Assembly: GCA_934572365.1 (NCBI GenBank)
Contig: CAKTKX010000103.1
Coordinates: forward strand, 1 to 5,376
Direction of reading: 5' to 3'
Length of the DNA: 5,376 bases
From: an uncultured Oscillospiraceae bacterium
Lineage (GTDB): Bacteria > Bacillota > Clostridia > Oscillospirales > Oscillospiraceae
Shown: piece by piece, positions 1-5,376 of the stretch
How the letters are laid out: every line of letters starts with the position of its first letter
How positions within the stretch are numbered: the first letter of the stretch is position 1
Made by a program: the position numbers and the translations under genes
Notes under the pieces: model-generated
The model's input: only the letters and a program-made list of their open reading frames with translations
What the model was told of the DNA's origin: nothing
The model's database searches: none

Positions 1-1240
1 TGTCGATGGAGCCGGAGAGCTTCTTTTTTACGCTGGACTTTGTCTTTTCGGCGGATTCCCGGGCGCGCTTGTTCACCAGAATCTGCTCCGCCGCCTTGTC
101 GGCTTCCTGCTTGTTCTCGATGAACCAGACCTGTAGCTGCTCCTTGAAAAAGGCGGTCATGGCGTCCTGGGTGAATTTGCTGTTGACGCTCTTTTTCGTC
201 TGGTTTTCAAAGCAGCCGATGGTGGAGAAGCAGTTGGTCACCAGTACCAGAGAGTCCTGAATATCCTGGAAAATGATTTTATTCTCGTTTTTGGTGTATT
301 TGTTATTGTCCCGGAGGTACTTGTCGAAGGCCGCGGTAAAGCCGGAGCGAACCGCCTTGTCCGGGCTTCCGCCGTATTCCAGCCAGGAGGAGTTGTGGTA
401 ATACTCGATGTGGCTGATCTGCTTGGAGAAGCAGAAGGAGGCCGTGATCTTCAGCTTCATTTCCGGGCGGTTTTCCGCGTCCCGACCCCGGCGCTCGGCT
501 TCCCAGTAGACGGGCATTGTGAAGGCGTTGTCCCCCACCAGCTCCTCGATATACTGGCGGATGCCGTCGGCATAACAAAATTCCTCCGTCTCGAATTTGC
601 CGCCCACCTGGTTGCGGAAGCGGAAGGTGATGCCCTTGTTCACCACCGCCTGACGGCGCAGCACGTCCCGGTAGTATTCCACGGGGATGTTGATGTCGGT
701 GAACACCAGCTTGTCCGGCTTCCAGTGAAAGCAGGAACCGGTCTTTTTCCGGTCGGTGGGCTCCTTTTTCAGGCCGCCCTTGTTTCTGCCCTTTTCAAAG
801 TGCAGATCGTACCGGCAGCCGTCCCGGCGGATGGTGGCGTCAAAAAACTCCGAAGCGTACTGGGTGGCACAGGAGCCGAGGCCGTTTAAGCCCAGGGAAT
901 ACTCATAGTTTTCCCCGTTTTCCCCATATTTGCCGCCGGCGTACATTTCGCAGAACACCAGCTCCCAGTTGTAGCGCTTTTCCTTTTCGTTGTAGTCCAC
1001 GGGGCAGCCCCGGCCGAAATCCTCCACCTCCACGCTTAAGTCTTCGTAGCGGGTGACGATGATGGTATCGCCGTAGCCTTCCCGCGCCTCGTCAATGGCG
1101 TTGGAGAGGATCTCAAACACCGCGTGCTTGCAGCCCTCCAGGTCGTCCGAGCCGAAGATGACAGCCGGGCGCTTGCGCACCCGATCCTCCCCCTTGAGCA
1201 TGGAGATACTGGAATTTCCGTATTGTTCCTGTTTTTTCAT
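1..1240 (-). CDS. Type IIA DNA topoisomerase ATPase subunit (GyrB/ParE family), 5' part, runs off left edge
   Basis: The product is the ATP-driven B subunit of a gyrase/topoisomerase IV type enzyme, which with an A subunit passes one DNA duplex through another to control supercoiling or decatenate chromosomes. The 413 visible residues cover the GHKL ATPase and transducer domains. Visible motifs are VRKRP (21-25), the N-box with catalytic-type E43, N47 and D50-E51, the DFGRG ATP-binding loop (74-78), the glycine lid GLNGLGS (117-123), and the QTK loop (347-349) whose lysine contacts ATP phosphate in GyrB. A helix like the one joining transducer and TOPRIM in GyrB follows (about 383-407). TOPRIM and the C-terminus lie outside the window. 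ATG at 1240 is chosen because AGGCAGG lies 8 bases upstream and a strong promoter precedes it; the next in-frame Met (residue 14) has no good ribosome site. The sequence departs clearly from classical GyrB, for example DFGRG for DNGRG. I infer a Clostridia-type second topoisomerase (ParE-like) but cannot separate GyrB from ParE here. Confidence 0.93.
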   Translation of the reverse strand, partial: MKKQEQYGNSSISMLKGEDRVRKRPAVIFGSDDLEGCKHAVFEILSNAIDEAREGYGDTIIVTRYEDLSVEVEDFGRGCPVDYNEKEKRYNWELVFCEMYAGGKYGENGENYEYSLGLNGLGSCATQYASEFFDATIRRDGCRYDLHFEKGRNKGGLKKEPTDRKKTGSCFHWKPDKLVFTDINIPVEYYRDVLRRQAVVNKGITFRFRNQVGGKFETEEFCYADGIRQYIEELVGDNAFTMPVYWEAERRGRDAENRPEMKLKITASFCFSKQISHIEYYHNSSWLEYGGSPDKAVRSGFTAAFDKYLRDNNKYTKNENKIIFQDIQDSLVLVTNCFSTIGCFENQTKKSVNSKFTQDAMTAFFKEQLQVWFIENKQEADKAAEQILVNKRARESAEKTKSSVKKKLSGSID

Positions 1241-1280
1241 GTTGCATACCTGCCTGCATAATCCATAATCGTTCGATTTT

Positions 1281-1309
1281 ATTATATGCAAAAATGAACC
1301 AAAAGTCAA
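1281..1309 (-). promoter_or_regulatory. Sigma-A type promoter of the topoisomerase gene
   Basis: On the minus strand TTGACT (1309-1304) is followed after exactly 17 bases by TATAAT (1286-1281), one base short of full consensus. Transcription would start near 1274, leaving a leader of about 34 bases before the ATG at 1240. It lies just after the hairpin that ends the preceding unit, so the topoisomerase gene appears to be transcribed independently. Confidence 0.88.
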
Positions 1310-1328
1310 GAAACGCCCCTTGGAGCAG

Positions 1329-1360
1329 AAAAAGCGCCCTGCGCGTTCCGCTCAGGACGC
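1329..1360 (-). terminator. Rho-independent terminator after the histidine phosphatase gene
   Basis: On the minus strand GCGTCCTG (1360-1353) pairs with CAGGGCGC (1341-1334), giving 8 pairs including one G-U. The 11-base loop can itself form a small GCG/CGC pairing. Five T residues (1333-1329) follow directly. It lies 18 bases after the phosphatase stop and 20 bases before the -35 of the next promoter, as expected for the end of the reductase-phosphatase unit. A run of five T also flanks the other side on the plus strand, so it could work in both directions, although no plus-strand gene is supported. Confidence 0.75.
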
Positions 1361-1378
1361 ATTTTTCAGGATTCCGCG

Positions 1379-2107
1379 TCAGTCATGCCGCTGTTCCCAA
1401 TTTTCGTAGGTTTCGCAGAACCGGCCGGAGAAGGACGGCTCCCGTCCCGCCGCGTACAGATGGGAGGTATCCCCAAAGGCGGTCATACGGAACGATGCGA
1501 TGCCCTCCCGGCGCTCCTCCGTGTTCAGGATGGTGACGGAGGTGGGCAGAGAGCAAGTTCCCTGCCACAGCGGCATGGGGGAAATCCCCAGCAGATGGCT
1601 CAGCAGGACGCAGGTAACGCCGAAATGGCAGAACAGGACAATGGTGTCCTCGTTGGGCTGCTCCGCCCGGTAGTATTCCCCCTCCCGGCGGTAGCCATGG
1701 CGGGCAAGCAGCTCGTCCAGCCCATCCCAAACCCATTGGGCTTCCTCCCGCACCCCGGCGGCGGTGAAGCGGTCGTTTTCCCACCAGCGTTCCCGGTCGT
1801 AAAACCGCTTGTCCGCCGTCCAGTCCTGGGGCAGCCAGTCCCAGGCGACGCCCGGCTTGTCCTTCCCCGGGCGGAGAACCTGGGGGGAGAATTCCCGCAG
1901 CCAGGGAAGAATTTCCGCCTGCCGCCCCAGCTTTTCCAGTGTTGCCTTGGCAGTATCCTGCGCCCGTCCCATGGGAGAACAGTAAAACGCCTTTACGTCC
2001 AATTTGCACAGGCGCTGAGACAGCAGCTCCGCCTCTATCCAGCCGGTTTCGGTCAGGGAGTCGATGGAATAGTCCGGGTCGCCGTGGCGCACAATTAACA
2101 GCTTCAT
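1379..2107 (-). CDS. Histidine phosphatase superfamily protein (phosphoglycerate mutase-like)
   Basis: A 242-residue soluble protein of the branch-1 histidine phosphatase superfamily, whose members remove or transfer phosphate through a phospho-histidine intermediate. The hallmark RHG is at residues 7-9 (nucleophile H8, phosphate pocket R7). The second conserved arginine lies in SPMGRAQDTA (R48), a likely acid/base E72 follows in LRE, and the second catalytic histidine is H161 in LFCHFG. All core catalytic positions therefore look intact. The stretch between E72 and H161 is long and tryptophan-rich (residues 89-128) and probably forms the lid that decides the substrate. No signal peptide or membrane segment is seen. 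The start is fixed by AGGAG seven bases upstream, directly abutting the stop codon of the upstream reductase gene, so the two are probably co-transcribed and translationally coupled. The substrate cannot be read from sequence: sugar phosphates, alpha-ribazole phosphate and other small phosphoesters are all handled by relatives. Family assignment is firm, function is not. Confidence 0.92.
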   Translation of the reverse strand: MKLLIVRHGDPDYSIDSLTETGWIEAELLSQRLCKLDVKAFYCSPMGRAQDTAKATLEKLGRQAEILPWLREFSPQVLRPGKDKPGVAWDWLPQDWTADKRFYDRERWWENDRFTAAGVREEAQWVWDGLDELLARHGYRREGEYYRAEQPNEDTIVLFCHFGVTCVLLSHLLGISPMPLWQGTCSLPTSVTILNTEERREGIASFRMTAFGDTSHLYAAGREPSFSGRFCETYENWEQRHD

Positions 2108-2122
2108 GTATATTCTCCTTTA
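2108..2122 (-). promoter_or_regulatory. Ribosome binding site overlapping the reductase stop codon
   Basis: The minus strand reads TAA (2122-2120), the reductase stop, running straight into AGGAG (2119-2115), then seven bases and the phosphatase ATG. The site AAAGGAG thus shares two bases with the stop codon, an arrangement that favours ribosomes passing from one gene to the next. Confidence 0.8.
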
Positions 2123-3127
2123 TTCTCCGAACTTTTCCGCAGCCGCTTTCAGCATACTGCGGATGGGCAGATGGTAGGGGCAGCGGCTTTCGCAGGCGCC
2201 GCAGCCGATGCACTCTGACGCCTTTTTCGCAAGCGTCGCATAGCGGCTTCTCGCCCAGTCCGCCAGACCGTACCGGGACAGATATCCCTCAAACAGGAAC
2301 ACGTTGGAAATGCTGATGCCCGCGCTGCAGGGCTGGCAGTAATTGCACCGGCGGCAGAACTGGGTTCCGAGGGCGTCGCGGATGGCGCGCAGTTTCTCCT
2401 TTTCTTCATCGGACAGGGGGGAAGCGTCATTCACCGCTGTGAGGTTCTGGTTCAGCTCGGCAACGTCCGCCATGCCGGGTATCACCACGGTAACATCCGG
2501 GTTTGCGCAGACATAGCGCAGCGCCGTCACGGCGTCCTCAATTGCGCCGCCCGCCAGGGGCTTCATGGCAATGAAGCCGATGTCCTTTTCGGCACAGGTG
2601 TGGATCAGTTCTTTTGCCTGATCTTCCACAATGTTATAGGGGAACATGATGGTCTCTACCCAAGGCATCTCCAGCGCCATCCGGAAAGTTTCCAGAGAAT
2701 GGGCGGTAATGCCGATATGGCCGATCTTCCCGGCCGTTTTTGCCGCCGTCAGGGCTTCCAGCGCGCCGCCGGGGGCGCAGACCTTCTCCAGATCCGCAGG
2801 GGGCGCGTTGTGAATCTGGTACAGGTCAATATAGTCGGTGCGGAGATTTTTCAGGCTGATGTCAATGTCCTTTGCCATGGCCTCCGCCGTGCGGGACATG
2901 CTCTTTGTGGCAAGCACAAACTGCTCCCGGATGCCCTCCAGACCGACCCCTAAGTATTCCTCGCTGACGGTATAGCCCCGTGCGGTATCGATGTAATTGA
3001 CGCCGTTTTCCAGCAGCTTGTGCATAAGCGCTTTGGTTCCCTCCGCGTCGATGCGCTGGATGGGGATTCCCCCAAAGCCCATGCGAGAGATTTTCAGCCC
3101 AGTTTTGCCAAGAATTCTGTATTCCAT
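2120..3127 (-). CDS. Aldo/keto reductase with C-terminal 4Fe-4S ferredoxin-like domain
   Basis: A 335-residue cytoplasmic oxidoreductase. Residues 1 to about 240 form an aldo/keto reductase barrel, starting with the typical YRILGKTGLKIS and GFGG. The catalytic tetrad is visible as D47 (in NYIDTA), Y52 (in RGY), K75 (in ATK) and H106 (in QIHN). The tail carries two four-cysteine motifs: C258, C261, C264, C267 (CX2CX2CX2C) and C306, C309, C312, C316 followed by P (CX2CX2CX3CP), as in iron-sulfur binding aldo/keto reductases of anaerobes (COG1453-like). It probably moves electrons between NAD(P)H, an iron-sulfur centre and an unknown carbonyl substrate; physiological substrates of this subgroup are mostly unknown. 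The start is ATG at 3127, with GGAAAGGAG nine bases upstream and a promoter just before. A longer reading to 3349 is rejected because it would run through that promoter, a terminator and the end of proC. It is first in a two-gene unit with the phosphatase. Confidence 0.94.
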   Translation of the reverse strand: MEYRILGKTGLKISRMGFGGIPIQRIDAEGTKALMHKLLENGVNYIDTARGYTVSEEYLGVGLEGIREQFVLATKSMSRTAEAMAKDIDISLKNLRTDYIDLYQIHNAPPADLEKVCAPGGALEALTAAKTAGKIGHIGITAHSLETFRMALEMPWVETIMFPYNIVEDQAKELIHTCAEKDIGFIAMKPLAGGAIEDAVTALRYVCANPDVTVVIPGMADVAELNQNLTAVNDASPLSDEEKEKLRAIRDALGTQFCRRCNYCQPCSAGISISNVFLFEGYLSRYGLADWARSRYATLAKKASECIGCGACESRCPYHLPIRSMLKAAAEKFGE

Positions 3128-3154
3128 AGTCGCGTGCTCCTTTCCTTTTATACC

Positions 3155-3183
3155 ATTATACGGCAAAAAAGCAGAAAAAACAA
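3155..3183 (-). promoter_or_regulatory. Sigma-A type promoter of the reductase-phosphatase unit
   Basis: On the minus strand TTGTTT (3183-3178) is separated by exactly 17 bases from a perfect TATAAT (3160-3155). The spacer is T-rich. Transcription would start near 3148, giving a leader of about 20 bases that holds the GGAAAGGAG ribosome site. It sits directly downstream of the proC terminator, so the reductase unit has its own start. Confidence 0.83.
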
Positions 3184-3196
3184 CCTGCCTGACCGC

Positions 3197-3225
3197 AAAA
3201 AACGGGTCAGCTTTCGCTGACCCGT
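3197..3225 (-). terminator. Rho-independent terminator of the proBAC operon
   Basis: Three bases after the proC stop codon, the minus strand forms a perfect 10-base-pair stem, ACGGGTCAGC (3225-3216) with GCTGACCCGT (3211-3202), closed by a GAAA tetraloop (3215-3212). A six-T run follows (3202-3197, its first T in the stem). The stable tetraloop, unbroken stem and U-tract make this a strong intrinsic terminator that separates the proline operon from the reductase unit. Confidence 0.95.
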
Positions 3226-3228
3226 CCA

Positions 3229-4014
3229 TTATTTCCCAAGCTCCTTGTTTTTCCTGTAGGTGTCGATCACGCAGTCCATCGCCGCACCGCGGAAGCCGTG
3301 ATTTTCCAGCGTCTGCACGCCGACAATGGTGCTGCCGCCGGGGGAACACACCGCGTCCTTCAGTGCGCCGGGGTGCTGGCGGGTGGCAAGTACCATTTCC
3401 GCCGAACCGGCCATGGTCATGGCGGCGTATTCGATTGCCTTGGCTCTAGGAAGACCGCAGGCCACCGCGCCGTCGGCGAGGGCTTCCACGAACATGTACA
3501 TAAAGGCTGGGCCGCTGCCGGACAGGGCGCTTGCCGCGTCGATCAGCCGCTCCTCCAACGCGTCCAGCAGGCCGCAGAAGCGCATGTCTTCCCGCCAGTC
3601 CTTCAGCGTTTCATCCTCCACAAGGGCGTTGCGGCAGTAGGGAATGACCCCTTTGCCGATGGCCGTGGGGGTGTTGGGCATGATGCGGATGACGGGCAGC
3701 TCCGCTGCGGCAAGCTGCTCCAATTTCGCAATTTCCATGCCCGCCGCCATGGTAATGAGCAGCGGTTTGCGCTTCCCCAGAATCTTTTGCAGCGGGGAAA
3801 GCACCTCCTGCACCATATGGGGTTTCACGGCGATAAAAATTCGGTCGCACCGGGCGGCGATTGTCTCCGCGTCCGCGTAGACAATGCCCAGCTCCTCCGC
3901 GAACGCCTTCGCTCTGCCGGAACGGTCGGACACCATAATTTCCTTCGTGGCTCTGCTCAGGGCTTTGGCAATGGCGCCACCCATGTTGCCGCAGCCGATA
4001 AATCCGTACTTCAT
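3229..4014 (-). CDS. proC: Pyrroline-5-carboxylate reductase
   Basis: Catalyses the last step of proline synthesis, NAD(P)H-dependent reduction of 1-pyrroline-5-carboxylate to L-proline, in the cytoplasm. The 261 residues match the usual length of about 265-270. The N-terminal Rossmann fold shows GCGNMG (7-12) for dinucleotide binding and AVKP (62-65). The family signatures RIMPNTP (110-116), ALSGSGPA (163-170) and DAVCSPGGST (220-229) are all present; the last forms part of the C-terminal dimer/active-site region. The cysteine at 223 stands where threonine is commonest (VTSPGGTT), probably a harmless variant. ATG at 4014 is supported by AGGAGG five bases upstream, a site that overlaps the proA stop codon; 10 bases separate the two genes. 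It is the last gene of the operon and is followed at once by a terminator. No internal damage is seen. Confidence 0.97.
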   Translation of the reverse strand: MKYGFIGCGNMGGAIAKALSRATKEIMVSDRSGRAKAFAEELGIVYADAETIAARCDRIFIAVKPHMVQEVLSPLQKILGKRKPLLITMAAGMEIAKLEQLAAAELPVIRIMPNTPTAIGKGVIPYCRNALVEDETLKDWREDMRFCGLLDALEERLIDAASALSGSGPAFMYMFVEALADGAVACGLPRAKAIEYAAMTMAGSAEMVLATRQHPGALKDAVCSPGGSTIVGVQTLENHGFRGAAMDCVIDTYRKNKELGK

Positions 4015-4027
4015 GTTTTCCTCCTCA
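4015..4027 (-). promoter_or_regulatory. proC ribosome binding site overlapping the proA stop
   Basis: The minus strand reads TGA (4027-4025) directly followed by GGAGG (4024-4020), so a full AGGAGG uses the last base of the proA stop codon. AAAAC then leads to the proC ATG. The perfect site and overlap suggest coupled, efficient translation of proC after proA. Confidence 0.82.
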
Positions 4028-5263
4028 GCGGATATGTCCGTTTCCGTGGATGATGTATTTATAGGTGGTCAGTTCCTGCAAGCCCATGGGGCCGCGGGCG
4101 TGGAGCTTCTGGGTAGAAATGCCCATTTCGCACCCAAGGCCGAATTCGCCGCCGTCGGTGAACCGGGTGGAGGCATTGACATACACCGCAGCGCTGTCCA
4201 CATTGGCAGTAAAATACCGCTCCGCCTCCGGACTGCGGGTCACGATGGCCTCGCTGTGGCCGGTGGAGTGCGCCGTGATGTGGGCAACCGCTTCCTTCAC
4301 ATCCTCCACGCATTTGACCGCAAGGATGTAATCCAGAAATTCCGTATCAAAGTCTTTCTCCCCCGCCTTTTTTCCGGGGATGATGGCAGCCGCCGTCTCA
4401 TCCAGACGAAGCTCCACCGCTCTTTCCCGGTCAGTGACCAGACGCTTATACAGCATGGGCAGGAACGTAGGAGCAATGGCCTTATCCACCAGCAGAACTT
4501 CCTCGGCGTTGCAGACGCTGGGGCGGCTGGTTTTGGCGTTTTCCACAATGTTCAGCGCCATATTGAGGTCGGCGGACTTTTCCACATACACATGGCAGAT
4601 GCCGGTGCCGGTGGCGATACAGGGAACGGTGGCGGTGCTTACGCAGGCGCTGATCAACCCCGCGCCGCCCCGGGGAATTAGCAGGTCAATATAGCCGTTT
4701 GCGGTCATCAGTGCCGCGGCGCTTTCCCGGGAAATATCCTGTACCAGATTCACCGCATTCTCCGTGATGCCCGCCGATTTCAGGCCGGAACGGAGGGCGT
4801 CAACGATGGCGTTGGCACTGCGGAACGCCTCCTTCCCACTTCTGAGGACGCAGACATTTCCGCTTTTCAGCGCCAGAGCAGCGGCATCACTGGTGACGTT
4901 GGGACGGCTTTCGTAAATAATGGCAATGACGCCCATGGGGACGGACACCTTCTGAATTTCCAGGCCGTCTTCCCGGATGTGGGTCTGCAAAACCCGCCCC
5001 ACCGGGTCAGGGAGCGCCGTCACCTCCCGGATGCCCTGGGCCATCCCGGCGATACGTTCCTTTGTCAGCTTCAGTCTGTCCAGCATGACCGGGGAGATAT
5101 GCTCCTTCGCGGACGCCATATCCAGCCCGTTCGCGTCAAGTATCGCGTCCTGACCGGCAATCAGCGCGTCCGCCATGGCGTTCAGCGCGGCGTTTTTCTG
5201 TCCCGTGGTCAGGCCAGCGACTTCCCCTTTTGCCGCCTTGGCGGCTTCCAGCATTTCTTTCAT
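4025..5263 (-). CDS. proA: Glutamate-5-semialdehyde dehydrogenase (gamma-glutamyl phosphate reductase)
   Basis: Second enzyme of proline synthesis: reduces L-glutamyl-5-phosphate with NADPH to glutamate-5-semialdehyde, which cyclises to pyrroline-5-carboxylate for ProC. The 412 residues are the usual full length (about 415). It is an aldehyde dehydrogenase superfamily fold. Visible ProA hallmarks are [16 protein letters not shown] (108-123), LKSGN (132-136), the glycine-rich LIPRGG (195-200), and catalytic C251 in [10 protein letters not shown]. The ProA signature [16 protein letters not shown] (325-340) with H328, H332 and H336 is intact, and [21 protein letters not shown] (374-394) lies near the end. 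The start ATG at 5263 overlaps the proB stop codon (ATGA), with GGAGG seven bases upstream inside the proB coding sequence. No missing key residue is seen, so the gene looks functional. Position between proB and proC confirms the pathway assignment. Confidence 0.98.
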   Translation of the reverse strand: MKEMLEAAKAAKGEVAGLTTGQKNAALNAMADALIAGQDAILDANGLDMASAKEHISPVMLDRLKLTKERIAGMAQGIREVTALPDPVGRVLQTHIREDGLEIQKVSVPMGVIAIIYESRPNVTSDAAALALKSGNVCVLRSGKEAFRSANAIVDALRSGLKSAGITENAVNLVQDISRESAAALMTANGYIDLLIPRGGAGLISACVSTATVPCIATGTGICHVYVEKSADLNMALNIVENAKTSRPSVCNAEEVLLVDKAIAPTFLPMLYKRLVTDRERAVELRLDETAAAIIPGKKAGEKDFDTEFLDYILAVKCVEDVKEAVAHITAHSTGHSEAIVTRSPEAERYFTANVDSAAVYVNASTRFTDGGEFGLGCEMGISTQKLHARGPMGLQELTTYKYIIHGNGHIR

Positions 5264-5376
5264 AGGCGTTCCTCCGAAAACGTAGTACCGACGGTCTTTC
5301 CTTCCAGAATGTCATAGAGATTTCCGGGATTATTTCCGTTGGCGATGACCATTTTGCACCCGCAGCCCAGGCAGAT
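5260..5376 (-). CDS. proB: Glutamate 5-kinase, C-terminal 38 residues, runs off right edge
   Basis: The last 38 codons of a gene entering from the right, ending in TGA at 5262-5260. The peptide contains MVIANG (visible residues 9-14), then [14 protein letters not shown] (20-33), matching the end of the amino-acid-kinase domain of glutamate 5-kinase, which phosphorylates L-glutamate with ATP to start proline synthesis. The protein stops five residues after the GTxF motif (tail SEERL). In E. coli ProB a PUA domain of about 100 residues follows this motif, so this one appears to be the short, PUA-less form. The segment before MVIANG is unusually cysteine-rich (Cys at visible positions 2, 5 and 7). 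The stop codon overlaps the proA start by ATGA, so the two are coupled. Identity rests on a short fragment plus context, but both agree. Feedback-inhibition residues and the operon promoter lie outside the window. Confidence 0.9.
   Translation of the reverse strand: MCLGCGCKMVIANGNNPGNLYDILEGKTVGTTFSEERL
5264..5275 (-). promoter_or_regulatory. proA ribosome binding site inside the proB 3' end
   Basis: GGAGG (5275-5271) followed by a seven-base spacer precedes the proA ATG. The same bases encode the Ser-Glu-Glu of the last residues of ProB. With the ATGA start/stop overlap this is a classic coupled gene junction. Confidence 0.85.

Noticed and set aside
395..889. Plus-strand frame of 164 codons within the topoisomerase gene, and a shifted minus frame at 303-578
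   Set aside because: Both are shadows of the topoisomerase coding frame, which is open for 413 codons with clear ATPase motifs.
1385..2098. Plus-strand open frame of 237 codons opposite the histidine phosphatase
   Set aside because: The minus-strand gene has intact catalytic motifs. The plus frame is an antisense shadow kept open by GC-rich third positions, with no recognisable domain, promoter or ribosome site.
1383..2213. Second minus-strand frame of 276 codons overlapping the phosphatase
   Set aside because: It is a shifted reading of the same DNA, rich in Gly, Pro, Arg and Ala, starting inside the reductase gene; the phosphatase frame carries the RHG and other motifs.
3128..3228. Possible riboswitch or attenuator ahead of the reductase
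   Set aside because: The only strong hairpin lies upstream of the promoter and is the proC terminator; the predicted leader of about 20 bases is too short for a riboswitch.
3128..3349. In-frame N-terminal extension of the aldo/keto reductase to an ATG at 3349
   Set aside because: It would overlap the end of proC and read through the terminator and the promoter. Its residues resemble no reductase, while the ATG at 3127 has an excellent ribosome site and the family's normal N-terminus.
3298..4681. Long plus-strand frames (3298-4053 and 3884-4681) opposite proC and proA
   Set aside because: They are antisense to two unmistakable enzymes, have low-complexity composition without family motifs, and lack promoters or ribosome sites.
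1..5376. Mobile element, CRISPR array, RNA gene, defence system or other novel system
   Set aside because: No transposase, integrase, direct repeats, terminal inverted repeats or RNA gene features are apparent by eye. The sequence is almost fully explained by six metabolic or housekeeping genes and their control sites.

Overview
The window reads as ordinary chromosomal housekeeping DNA from a moderately GC-rich Firmicute. The best guess is a gut-type Clostridia member of the Oscillospiraceae/Ruminococcaceae kind. This rests on GC-rich third codon positions, strong AGGAGG-type ribosome binding sites, textbook TTGACA/TATAAT promoters, a divergent Clostridia-like GyrB/ParE protein, and an aldo/keto reductase fused to a ferredoxin-like tail, a type common in anaerobes. 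The assignment is inference; no rRNA or other taxonomic marker is present.

All supported genes lie on the minus strand, so transcription runs from high to low coordinates. Three transcription units can be seen. (1) 5376-3229 is a proline biosynthesis operon, proB (only its 3' end is in the window), proA and proC. Its genes are tightly packed: proB and proA overlap by ATGA, and 10 bases separate proA from proC. It ends in a strong GAAA-loop terminator at 3197-3225. Together the three enzymes convert glutamate to proline. (2) 3183-1329 starts at a clear promoter just after that terminator. It encodes an aldo/keto reductase with a C-terminal cysteine-rich iron-sulfur domain, then, 12 bases later, a histidine-phosphatase-superfamily protein, and closes with a GC-rich hairpin and T-run at 1329-1360. 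(3) A near-consensus promoter at 1281-1309 drives the 5' part (413 codons) of a type IIA topoisomerase ATPase subunit (GyrB/ParE family), which runs off the left edge.

The gene-free gaps are short (1241-1378 and 3128-3228) and are largely accounted for by terminators, promoters and ribosome binding sites. I see no mobile element, CRISPR array, tRNA, rRNA, riboswitch or recognisable defence system. No undescribed system is evident. The points most worth a second look are the divergent topoisomerase ATPase domain, the glutamate 5-kinase that ends without a PUA domain, and the reductase/phosphatase gene pair of unknown substrate.
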